Below are positions 1-6,207 of a stretch of DNA of 6,207 nucleotides, piece after piece; positions within the stretch are counted from its first letter, which is position 1, and every line of letters starts with the position of its first letter. The position numbers and the translations under genes are program-made. The notes below the pieces were generated by a model that was not told where the DNA came from, searched no databases, and saw nothing but the letters and a program-made list of their open reading frames with translations. The DNA comes from Bacteroidota bacterium (GTDB lineage Bacteria; Bacteroidota; Bacteroidia; Chitinophagales; Chitinophagaceae): positions 1 through 6,207 of the forward strand of contig JAGWPQ010000099.1 in assembly GCA_028877045.1 (NCBI GenBank), written 5' to 3'.

Positions 1-54
1 AAGATGCAAGTTCGGGAACGTTTAACAAATAACCGTAAACTTGAAACCTGCATC
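1..54. repeat. Imperfect inverted repeat beyond the DUF1501 stop
   Basis: GATGCA (3-8) pairs with TGCATC (49-54), and GTTTA (20-24) pairs with TAAAC (36-40); shorter matches lie between them, giving about 17 pairs with bulges and an 11-nt loop. It begins 3 nt after the DUF1501 stop codon. No T-run is visible after it because the window ends. It could be part of a terminator or a fragment of the intergenic repeat: the GTTCGGGAAC at 10-19 resembles the hairpin of copy 1. Confidence 0.35.
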
Positions 55-57
55 ACG

Positions 58-1314
58 TCAAGCTTTCATCAAATTCAAACTTTCACCATTCCATTCGGGG
101 AATAATTTTTTATTGTCGTGAATATTCAAATGATTATTTGCAACAGCACTGAAAACACTTCTGAAATCTGTTGAAACTGGTAAGTCTCTCCCATCTTCGA
201 GATCTTCTCTTGCCAAACTTTTTATGTTGTTATAAACTTTACCGCCCTGCACATCATTTCCCAAAACAAATAAACAACTGGCTCGACCATGATCGGTTCC
301 GCCTGTTCCATTTTGAAATGCTGTTCTTCCAAATTCGGTCATCGTCATCACCGTTACATCATCCTGATAACTATTCAAATCTTTCCAGAATGCAGCAATG
401 CTGTCGCTGAAATCTTTTAAGTTCCTTGCCAATAAACCATTTGTTGTCCCCTGATTAAAATGCGTATCCCATCCGCCGCTTTCTGCAAATGCAACTTCCA
501 ATCCAACATCCATTTTAATTAAAACTGCAATCTGTTTTAATGCATTTCCCAACGCCGAATTTGGATACACCACATTGGCAGCAGGTTTATAATTTTTTAA
601 ATTATTTACATTCAGCATCTTCATCGCATCAAAACTTTCTTTGCCTGTTTTATTTAAAATATCTGATGATGTTGCATCGTATAACTCTTCAAACGATTTT
701 GCTGCAACATTGGTAGCCATTGGGTTTCCGCGCATCTGAATTGCAAAGTCCTGCAAATTATTTATCGCCAGTGCTTCATTATCGCCATACAAACTTCTCG
801 GCATTGCACTCGTTAAACTTACTGCACGAAACGGACTCGCTTCATGTCCGGTTAATCCAACTGCCCTGTTCAACCAACCACTCGATGTGCCTTTATTAAA
901 AGGTGTTCCGCTCTCCATATAATCCTGCGCATCAAAATGACTGCGTGTGTTATTCGGACTTCCAACGCCATGCACAATCGCCATTCTTTTTTCAGTAAAC
1001 AATGGCGCAAATGATTCCAGTGAAGGATGCAATCCAAAATGCCCGTCGAGGTCAAACATTTTTCCTTCGGTTGCTGCCGGGCTCATGTACAATGTTGGCC
1101 GCAATGTTTTTAACGAAGCATCTGCATACGGACTAACTGCCATCAATCCATCCATCGCTCCGCGTTGAAAAATACATACCAGCACTTTATTTTTTTTATA
1201 CGGTGCAATTATTTTTTTATTGCTTGCTGCACGTGCAATAAAATTGGGCACTCCGCCAAAACCCGCGGCAAATAAGGCTAAAGCACTGTTGCGCATAAAA
1301 ATTCTTCTTTCCAT
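58..1314 (-). CDS. DUF1501 family exported protein with Tat-like signal peptide
   Basis: This 418-residue protein belongs to the DUF1501 family, which is related to the alkaline phosphatase/sulfatase fold; its substrate is unknown. Visible family motifs in order are FQRGAMDGL (49-57), HFDAQDYMESG (126-136), GGWDTH (280-285), EFGRTA (327-332), GTDHGRAS (339-346) and DLPVSTDFRSVF (377-388). The Asp and His residues in these blocks are the likely metal or catalytic ligands by analogy with the superfamily. The N-terminus (ERRIFMRN followed by a hydrophobic stretch ending in ARAAS near residue 31) resembles a twin-arginine signal, so folded export to the periplasm is inferred. The first ATG is chosen because it keeps the RR pair; Met7 would lose it. 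The leader is A/T-rich with no Shine-Dalgarno site. The length is usual for the family and the gene is intact. It starts 100 nt after the DUF1800 stop, in the same direction, and probably shares its transcript. No C-terminal sorting domain is seen. Confidence 0.93.
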   Translation of the reverse strand: MERRIFMRNSALALFAAGFGGVPNFIARAASNKKIIAPYKKNKVLVCIFQRGAMDGLMAVSPYADASLKTLRPTLYMSPAATEGKMFDLDGHFGLHPSLESFAPLFTEKRMAIVHGVGSPNNTRSHFDAQDYMESGTPFNKGTSSGWLNRAVGLTGHEASPFRAVSLTSAMPRSLYGDNEALAINNLQDFAIQMRGNPMATNVAAKSFEELYDATSSDILNKTGKESFDAMKMLNVNNLKNYKPAANVVYPNSALGNALKQIAVLIKMDVGLEVAFAESGGWDTHFNQGTTNGLLARNLKDFSDSIAAFWKDLNSYQDDVTVMTMTEFGRTAFQNGTGGTDHGRASCLFVLGNDVQGGKVYNNIKSLAREDLEDGRDLPVSTDFRSVFSAVANNHLNIHDNKKLFPEWNGESLNLMKA

Positions 1315-1340
1315 AAAATAAGTTTAGTCAATTATTTTTT

Positions 1341-1407
1341 TGTTACAGGCACTATCTCTTCACTCAACTGTTGTTGCGTCGCACTCTTGTACACTTTGTA
1401 CTTTATT
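1341..1407 (-). repeat. Intergenic repeat, copy 2 (GTGCGACGCAAC core)
   Basis: On the minus strand this 67-nt element starts AATAAAGTAC, carries the core GTGCGACGCAAC (1373-1384 on plus) and ends GCCTGTAACA (1341-1350). The 32 nt up to the core align without gaps to copy 1 (about 23 identical). A perfect 5-bp hairpin, GTACA-AAG-TGTAC (1389-1401), takes the place of the hairpin in copy 1 although its bases differ. A second small inverted repeat, CAAC-T-GTTG, is at 1365-1373. The element fills most of the 100-nt gap between the DUF1800 stop and the DUF1501 start, so it is probably transcribed within the pair's mRNA. Confidence 0.65.
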
Positions 1408-1414
1408 CAACAAA

Positions 1415-3298
1415 TTATTTTCTTTGAAACTCCGGCGAGCCGATAATTACACCAACCACCTGTGCAATCATGTTATTATTTTTTCTTTCGTTCAACACTA
1501 TATCATCTTTAACAGCTATCGCATTATTCAATTTCTTTTCTAAATTATTATCATTAATTAACGGCATCAATCTTTTTATGTTGGCTGCATTATTACGTTC
1601 GGGCAATAAAGTATTGCTGTAAATATTTAAAGCTGCTTCAATACTTTCGGGTTCATGATTATTATTCAGCGCAGCTAAATTTAATTTTATGCCCGGTATT
1701 TTTTCGGTGGCAAAGGCCAATCCAAAATTCATCCGGTTTAATAAAGAACCGGTATTGATCCAGTAAGAAGCTTTATCCGGAAAACCTGTTGGTGCCTGGT
1801 AATAATAAAATTTTTGTCCCATTCTGGTGCACCATAAAAACAGCTGAAACGGTTGCTGTACCTCAGCTTTGGTGGCTCGCACCGCGGTAATGGCCAGCTC
1901 GAACGGCGATTTTATTTTTTCGCGCAATGCATCTTCTTTCCAGAATTCATCGCTGTTAACCATCACTGCAAGAACTGATTTTATATTTCCTTTCGATTGC
2001 AAAAATGCTGTTGCCATTTTATTGATCAATGCATCCGAAGGATGATCGCTTACAAAACGTGTTGCCAATTTTTTAGAAATAAATTTTGCGGTAGATGGAT
2101 GATTGGCTAAAAATTCTATCATCTTTTCTCCTTCGGCATAACCGCCATTGGCAGGTAATTTTTGGTTGAGAATTATTTTTTCTCCTTCATCATGTTTATC
2201 GGCCCTGAATAAAAAATTATCTTCAAATACAAAACCACGTTCTTCTAATTTTTCTTTGCCACCGGCTTTATTAATTAAATTTTGAATAGCACCGTCTTTA
2301 ATTAATGGCATCACACTCCATCCTGTAAGTGCCCGTGCCAACTGCGTTACATCGTTTTGTGTATAACCGCCGTCAACACCCAATGTATGCAGCTCCATGA
2401 TTTCACGTGCATAATTTTCATTCAACCCCTGCGTCTTTCTTGCATCCAGCATTTGTTTTATGAATGCTGCATTTTTTTGCGAAGGATCGTTAGCCATCTC
2501 CATCATCTTTTCCTGAAAACGTTTTGCAACGGGTTTGTTATTTTGTTTTTGTGCAAGCGGATTATTGTTGCTGACACTCGTTGTGTTATCTAAATATTCG
2601 AGCATCGCCGGATGCTTTGCTGTAGCCAACAACATTTTATCGAAGTACCCTAACGCATTGGGCCGAATGGCATCACGTTCGTACGGAAAAGTAAATTGCA
2701 AACATTGCGGTTTTGTAAGCGATACATTAAAATGATTGAACCAAAAATCAGTCATCACTTCCTGTAACTGATTATTGCTGTAAGCAGCACGCAAAATTTT
2801 TTGATTAATGAGCTGGCGTTCCAATTCAGCAAAAGGCTTATATCCATTTTGCTGCATGAATTGTTTTAACTGCTCTTTATATTCCTGTTTGCCTTGTGCA
2901 GAAGTATCGTTATTTTTTAAATTGATATTTTGTTTCCTTGCCAATTGTATTAACTGGCCGGGATTGGGATAAGTATTTACAATTTGTTCGGTTGTTAAAT
3001 TTAAAGCATCATAGCCTGCAAGCCTTTTCTGTAAATCACTGTCGTCAATGGTTTCGTTTAATTGTTGTGCAAACCAATTTTCCAAACCCATGTTCACAAC
3101 TTCATCAATTTGCCCCGGTGTCGGGCCAAAAGTAAAGCGGTTCAATAAATGAGCGGCCGCTTCACGTTTGGTTAATCCCGCTTTCTTGTATGGGAATTTT
3201 AATTTTATTTTTTCGTCGGAATCCTTTTGTGTAAAGGCCGACAGGGCAAAAAGAAAAATGCTGATCGTAAAGCATTTACTCATCCTTCTCAAATTCAT
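1415..3298 (-). CDS. DUF1800 family exported protein
   Basis: This 627-residue protein is a full-length DUF1800 member, a family of unknown biochemical function usually encoded next to DUF1501. Typical blocks are visible: HLLNRFTFGPTPGQIDEV (50-67), MTDFWFNHFNVS (182-193), ATAKHPAMLEYLDN (225-238), GLNENYAREIMELHTLGVDG (291-310), LARALTGWS (320-328), KFISKKLATRFVSD (405-418), KIKSPFE (461-467) and a C-terminal APTGFPDKASYW / LLNRMNF block (502-525). The N-terminus has basic residues (NLRR, K8) followed by a hydrophobic stretch (about 11-22), ending in SAFTQ, consistent with a Sec signal peptide; Cys9 sits before the hydrophobic core, so it is not a lipobox. The first ATG is chosen, but Met6 at 3283 is a credible alternative start and keeps the whole signal. 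No T9SS-type C-terminal domain is recognisable. It lies 105 nt downstream of the SDR gene and 100 nt upstream of the DUF1501 gene. Confidence 0.93.
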   Translation of the reverse strand: MNLRRMSKCFTISIFLFALSAFTQKDSDEKIKLKFPYKKAGLTKREAAAHLLNRFTFGPTPGQIDEVVNMGLENWFAQQLNETIDDSDLQKRLAGYDALNLTTEQIVNTYPNPGQLIQLARKQNINLKNNDTSAQGKQEYKEQLKQFMQQNGYKPFAELERQLINQKILRAAYSNNQLQEVMTDFWFNHFNVSLTKPQCLQFTFPYERDAIRPNALGYFDKMLLATAKHPAMLEYLDNTTSVSNNNPLAQKQNNKPVAKRFQEKMMEMANDPSQKNAAFIKQMLDARKTQGLNENYAREIMELHTLGVDGGYTQNDVTQLARALTGWSVMPLIKDGAIQNLINKAGGKEKLEERGFVFEDNFLFRADKHDEGEKIILNQKLPANGGYAEGEKMIEFLANHPSTAKFISKKLATRFVSDHPSDALINKMATAFLQSKGNIKSVLAVMVNSDEFWKEDALREKIKSPFELAITAVRATKAEVQQPFQLFLWCTRMGQKFYYYQAPTGFPDKASYWINTGSLLNRMNFGLAFATEKIPGIKLNLAALNNNHEPESIEAALNIYSNTLLPERNNAANIKRLMPLINDNNLEKKLNNAIAVKDDIVLNERKNNNMIAQVVGVIIGSPEFQRK

Positions 3299-3319
3299 CT
3301 GTAATGATTTTGAGTTATG

Positions 3320-3349
3320 ATGGTTTACACTGCCAATAGTTTAAACCAT
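3320..3349. promoter_or_regulatory. Stem-loop upstream of the DUF1800 gene
   Basis: ATGGTTTA (3320-3327) is the reverse complement of TAAACCAT (3342-3349). One mismatch further in, ACT (3329-3331) pairs with AGT (3338-3340), leaving a 6-nt loop. The inner edge lies about 20 nt before the DUF1800 start codon. No T-run follows on the minus strand, so it is not a standard terminator; it could be an operator or a 5'-leader structure. A clear TAnnTTTG promoter was not found in this 105-nt gap. Confidence 0.4.
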
Positions 3350-3403
3350 AAATAAATTTAACCAAACAAGATCAATTTGGGATGAGCAAATGCTTTGCGG
3401 GTT

Positions 3404-4336
3404 TTATTTCTTCAAATAATATTGTGCTGTTGTTTTAATACCATCTTCATAAGAGGTTGGTGCAAAATGAAAATGTTTTTCGAATTTGGTTGAATCGAAA
3501 ACATAGGCCAATTCGTTTTGATAAAGCATTTCGTACATCTCTTTCATGATAGGCATAAACAATCCTGATAGTTTGATCATCCATTTCGGAAACACCATAA
3601 ATTTTGGTGGCCGGTCAAATTCTTTTGCCGCTAACTCAATAAATTCTTTACCTGTTAAAGGATTTGATCTGGTTGGCAGATGCCATGTTTGATTAAATGC
3701 AGTATCGTCTTTAGCCAATAAATACAAGGCTTTCGCGGCATCGGGAACATAAGTAAACGAATGTGGTTTATTGGCATCAACCAAACATTGTGCTGTTTTA
3801 TTTTTTGCAAGATTTTGAAATACGGTGATGTTAACCATTCCCGTTTTATCACTGCCGGGTCCGTAAAAATCAGCACTGCGTGCAATGAGTGCATTTACTT
3901 TTTTAGTTTTCATTGCATGTAATAATTGATTGGCAATGGCCACACGCACTTCTCCTTTTCGACTGCAGGCATTAAATGCAGTTTCTTCGGTCATGGCACC
4001 ATGCACTTTGCCATACATATAAACATTATCGAAGAAAATTAATTTCGCATTTGCTTCGCTGCAAGCATTAATTACGTTTGTCATAATTGCAGGCCATTGT
4101 TCTTTCCATACTTTAATTTTGTATTCCAATCCAACGAGCAAATACACAACTGATGAGCCTTCAACTGCTTTTTTTGTTTGTTCCGCATTAGTCAAATCGG
4201 CAATAATATTTCCTGTTCCTGCAATATTTTTTTGGCTGCGTGAAACCAATCTTACCTGTTCTTTATTTTCCAATAAAATCGGAACTAAATAATTACTGAT
4301 GGAACCACCGGCTCCTAAAATTGTGTGTAAACTCAT
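3404..4336 (-). CDS. Atypical SDR: NAD(P)-dependent epimerase/dehydratase-like protein
   Basis: This 310-residue protein has a cytoplasmic Rossmann-fold architecture of the extended/atypical short-chain dehydrogenase type. A dinucleotide-binding loop is seen at GAGGSISNYL (8-17), an acidic residue at ADLT (46-49), the segment FFDNVYMYGK (101-110) and the post-catalytic ARSADFYGPG motif (152-161), followed by a substrate-binding half with SFTYVPDAAKALY (193-205). The usual SDR catalytic Tyr-x3-Lys, expected around 125-140, is not found; that stretch reads SRKGEVRVAIANQLL. A Y-x3-K does occur earlier (Y106, K110), in the place of the usual VYG motif. The substrate cannot be told from sequence: sugar-nucleotide epimerase, reductase, or a redox-sensing NmrA-like role are all possible. 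The ATG follows an A/T-rich leader typical of Bacteroidota. A good promoter lies just upstream, so the gene is probably transcribed independently of the RND gene, which ends 216 nt earlier. Confidence 0.88.
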   Translation of the reverse strand: MSLHTILGAGGSISNYLVPILLENKEQVRLVSRSQKNIAGTGNIIADLTNAEQTKKAVEGSSVVYLLVGLEYKIKVWKEQWPAIMTNVINACSEANAKLIFFDNVYMYGKVHGAMTEETAFNACSRKGEVRVAIANQLLHAMKTKKVNALIARSADFYGPGSDKTGMVNITVFQNLAKNKTAQCLVDANKPHSFTYVPDAAKALYLLAKDDTAFNQTWHLPTRSNPLTGKEFIELAAKEFDRPPKFMVFPKWMIKLSGLFMPIMKEMYEMLYQNELAYVFDSTKFEKHFHFAPTSYEDGIKTTAQYYLKK

Positions 4337-4358
4337 AAATTTTATTTTTTTAATGAAG

Positions 4359-4389
4359 CAAAACTATCAGGCACTAACTGCTTTTGCAA
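4359..4389 (-). promoter_or_regulatory. Bacteroidota-type promoter for the SDR gene
   Basis: Read on the minus strand, TTG (4387-4389) is followed by 20 nt and then TAGTTTTG (4359-4366). This fits the Bacteroidota/Flavobacteria consensus TTG-N17-23-TAnnTTTG exactly. The -7 box ends 22 nt before the ATG at 4336, giving a short A/T-rich 5' leader (about 15 nt) with no Shine-Dalgarno site, as is common in this phylum. The start site itself is inferred. Confidence 0.7.
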
Positions 4390-4440
4390 GTGTATTTAGG
4401 TTACTGCAAGAACAAAGGTGGTAAACACCATATAATTGTA

Positions 4441-4471
4441 GACGAATGAAAAACATTTTTATTTTAATGTT
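4441..4471 (-). terminator. Weak terminator-like hairpin after the RND gene
   Basis: On the minus strand AACATT (4466-4471) and AATGTT (4452-4457) form a 6-bp stem around an 8-nt A-rich loop. The final TT of the stem runs on into a short T stretch (TTTTTC). The stem has only one G-C pair, so it is a weak candidate. Its position, about 80 nt after the RND stop and before the SDR promoter, suits a transcript end there. Confidence 0.25.
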
Positions 4472-4479
4472 ATTTTCTC

Positions 4480-4547
4480 AACAAAGTTCCGAACGTTGAA
4501 GTGTGCGACGCAACGAAAGTTTCATTGAAATACTACAGCCGGTAACA
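4480..4547 (+). repeat. Intergenic repeat, copy 1 (GTGCGACGCAAC core)
   Basis: This 68-nt non-coding element starts AACAAAGTTC, carries the core GTGCGACGCAAC (4503-4514) and ends GCCGGTAACA (4538-4547). Hand alignment to copy 2 on the other strand gives about 47 of 68 identical positions with one gap. Upstream of the core, CAAC (4479-4482) and GTTG (4495-4498) flank GTTC-C-GAAC (4486-4494), giving a nested inverted repeat. CGTTG (4494-4498) can alternatively pair with CAACG (4511-4515). It ends 5 nt from the RND stop codon and runs opposite to the genes. No coding potential is seen. Confidence 0.65.
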
Positions 4548-4552
4548 TAATT

Positions 4553-6207
4553 TTAATGAATAACTCTTGGCGCTAATAATTTATACAACACCGGAGTTAC
4601 TACCCTTGTTAATAATGTTGAACTGATGAGGCCTCCGATAATAACCAATGCCAGCGGGCTATACAGCGGATTACGTTCCAGCACCAACGGCATTAAACCA
4701 CCGATGGCTGTCATTGTTGTTAAGATGATCGGAATGAAACGCGTTTCGCCTGCTTCCTGAATGGCATCGTTTAAGTTTTTTCCATCGCGGCGCAATTGAT
4801 CGGTATAATCAACCAATAAAATAGAATTTTTTACTTCGATACCAACCAACGCGATCATGCCTACCACTGCAACAAATGATAAAGTATTTCCTGTTGCCCA
4901 CAACATTAATACGGCACCAATAATTCCTAACGGCACCACACTCAACACAATTAATGTTCCTTTAAAAGTTTTGAATTCTAAAATTAAAATTCCCATGATA
5001 CCAAAGATGGTGATGAGGATGATGGTACCCAAACCGCCAAAACTTTCTTTGCTTGCTTCTACATCGCCTGCCGCATAATACGATGTACCTTTTGGAAACT
5101 TAATCTTTTTCATTTCCTTTAAAATGCCATCGGTAAGTTTTGCGGTGTTGTATCCATCTTTTACAAATGCGGTTACAACTGTATAGCGATCTTTATCGTA
5201 GTGTTTGATAGTTGTTGGCGATGTTTGAAATTCAACATCAGCAATTTGTTTCAAAGGAATTAATGCCCCTGTGTATGATGTTACATACACTTTATTGAAC
5301 ACGTCAAGCGATTGAACTTTATCGCGTGGCAATGTAACATTCAAATTTAATTCGTCACCATTCTCTTTCTTGAAAGTACCAATGTTTAAGCCTGTTACAG
5401 CCATCCGGATGGTGCGATCAATATCTGCAATCGGCACACCGATCAATCCCGCTTTTTCTTTGTTTACTTTTATTTTTATATCAGTTTCTAACGAAGTAAG
5501 ATCGTTGGTAACATACATGGTTCCTTCAGTTTTCTTCAATAAATTTTCTACACGAAACGATAATGCTCTTAAAGTGTCCAGATCTTCGCTGAATAAACGA
5601 ATGGCGATAGGTGCTTCAACAGGTGGCCCTTGTTCAAAATCTTTCACTTCAATTCTTGCATTGGGATAGTTTTTAAATTTATCTCTCAATGCATCGATCA
5701 ATTTCTTTTTATCTTTTGGTTCTGTATTTTTTAACTGAATGAATAATTGCGCGTAATTGGTTTGCGTGTTTTGAGGAATAACATTGTAATAAATCCTCGG
5801 GTTACCATGACCCACATTGGTTGCATAATTTTTCAGGTCAGGAATTGATTTTACCTGCTGCTCAACATATTTCGAAACACTGTCGGTGGTTGCAAAACTG
5901 CTGCCCAAAGGTGTTTCGATATTGATCATGAACATTGGTTTTTCGGATGACGGAAATAAACTAAAACCAATTACCGGTATCAATGCCAATGCACCTGCAA
6001 AAATGCCAACTGCAATAATTAAAGTGGTGATTGGCCGTGCGATGGCACTCGATAATAATTTTCTGTAACTGCCGCTAATCAAGCGTTTCAGGCCACGCAG
6101 GAAAAAATTTCCATCCGGACTTTCGTGTGTGCTTAATATCCTGCTCGATAAAAAAGGAACGATGGTCAACGATACAAATAACGATGCCAGCACTGTTGTT
6201 ACAACTG
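4553..6207 (-). CDS. RND-family efflux transporter permease, C-terminal half (5' end outside window)
   Basis: This is an inner-membrane proton-driven RND pump of the AcrB-like superfamily, which exports small molecules together with a periplasmic adaptor and an outer-membrane channel. The reading frame stays open to the right edge (VVTT precedes the first listed residues), so about 550 residues are visible of a protein usually over 1000 long. Seen in order: the end of TM6 (SLTIVPFLSSRIL); TM7 followed by FPSSEKPMF (about 84-92); the second periplasmic porter region (about 90-385); then five hydrophobic segments for TM8-TM12, including GIEVKNSILLVDY (about 455-467), the conserved TM10 region. 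The essential charged residues of TM4 lie in the missing half and cannot be checked. A GTG at 6191-6193 is an internal valine, not the start. The closest family type looks like the broad drug/hydrophobe efflux permeases, but the substrate cannot be inferred. It ends in TAA, 216 nt before the SDR start. Adaptor and TolC-like genes, if linked, would lie beyond the right edge. Confidence 0.93.
   Translation of the reverse strand, partial: VVTTVLASLFVSLTIVPFLSSRILSTHESPDGNFFLRGLKRLISGSYRKLLSSAIARPITTLIIAVGIFAGALALIPVIGFSLFPSSEKPMFMINIETPLGSSFATTDSVSKYVEQQVKSIPDLKNYATNVGHGNPRIYYNVIPQNTQTNYAQLFIQLKNTEPKDKKKLIDALRDKFKNYPNARIEVKDFEQGPPVEAPIAIRLFSEDLDTLRALSFRVENLLKKTEGTMYVTNDLTSLETDIKIKVNKEKAGLIGVPIADIDRTIRMAVTGLNIGTFKKENGDELNLNVTLPRDKVQSLDVFNKVYVTSYTGALIPLKQIADVEFQTSPTTIKHYDKDRYTVVTAFVKDGYNTAKLTDGILKEMKKIKFPKGTSYYAAGDVEASKESFGGLGTIILITIFGIMGILILEFKTFKGTLIVLSVVPLGIIGAVLMLWATGNTLSFVAVVGMIALVGIEVKNSILLVDYTDQLRRDGKNLNDAIQEAGETRFIPIILTTMTAIGGLMPLVLERNPLYSPLALVIIGGLISSTLLTRVVTPVLYKLLAPRVIH

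Noticed and set aside
171..410. Plus-strand 79-codon open frame
   Set aside because: It lies wholly inside the well-supported DUF1501 gene on the other strand; its translation has no recognisable domain.
1340..1543. Plus-strand 67-codon open frame spanning the DUF1501/DUF1800 gap
   Set aside because: It crosses repeat copy 2 and the end of the DUF1800 gene, and its Cys/Phe-rich translation looks like antisense reading of AT-rich DNA.
3386..3398. GCAAA-TGC-TTTGC hairpin just after the SDR stop as a terminator
   Set aside because: The stem is only 5 bp and no T-run follows it on the minus strand.
4385..4410. Two TGCAAG direct repeats upstream of the SDR gene
   Set aside because: Six bases repeated once is too short to support a binding-site claim.
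4417..4430. GGTG-GTAAA-CACC inverted repeat as an operator or terminator
   Set aside because: Only 4 bp pair, with competing alternatives, which is within chance expectation in a 216-nt gap.
5370..5669. Plus-strand 99-codon open frame
   Set aside because: It overlaps the conserved periplasmic region of the RND permease on the other strand and is a shadow of it.
6191..6193. GTG as the start of the RND gene
   Set aside because: The frame continues open to the window edge, and the sequence there matches the middle of TM6 of a full-length RND permease, so this is an internal valine.
1..6207. CRISPR array, tRNA/rRNA, transposase, toxin-antitoxin or defence genes
   Set aside because: None was seen on either strand; the four minus-strand genes account for most of the window, and the gaps hold only short repeats and signals.

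Overview
The window looks like ordinary chromosomal DNA from a member of the Bacteroidota, probably close to Chitinophagaceae. This is inferred from AT-rich sequence, A/T-rich leaders without clear Shine-Dalgarno sites, a near-perfect Bacteroidota-type promoter (TTG-N20-TAGTTTTG), and a DUF1800/DUF1501 gene pair of the kind common in that phylum. No 16S rRNA or other taxonomic marker is present, so the family-level placement is tentative.

All four genes lie on the minus strand, so transcription runs from high to low coordinates. In that order they are: (1) the C-terminal half of an RND-type efflux permease (4553-6207), whose 5' half lies beyond the right edge of the window; (2) an atypical NAD(P)-binding SDR/epimerase-like protein (3404-4336) with its own recognisable promoter; (3) an exported DUF1800 protein (1415-3298); (4) an exported DUF1501 protein (58-1314) with a Tat-like signal. 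Together they fill most of the window. The gaps are 216, 105 and 100 nt, plus 57 nt at the left edge, so no gene-free stretch exceeds 300 nt.

DUF1800 and DUF1501 genes are a well-known neighbouring pair in Bacteroidota and Planctomycetes, and they probably form one transcription unit here. Both proteins carry export signals, one Sec-like and one Tat-like, so they probably act together outside the cytoplasm, but no biochemical role is established. The SDR gene and the RND gene show no obvious functional link to this pair or to each other.

The most notable non-coding signal is a pair of about 68-nt intergenic repeats in opposite orientations (4480-4547 on plus, 1341-1407 on minus). They share a GTGCGACGCAAC core, a small hairpin upstream of it and a GCCnGTAACA end. 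Each sits just beside the stop codon of a gene. A possible third fragment lies at the left edge. I found no CRISPR array, tRNA, rRNA, transposase or defence system, and no clear sign of a new multi-gene system.
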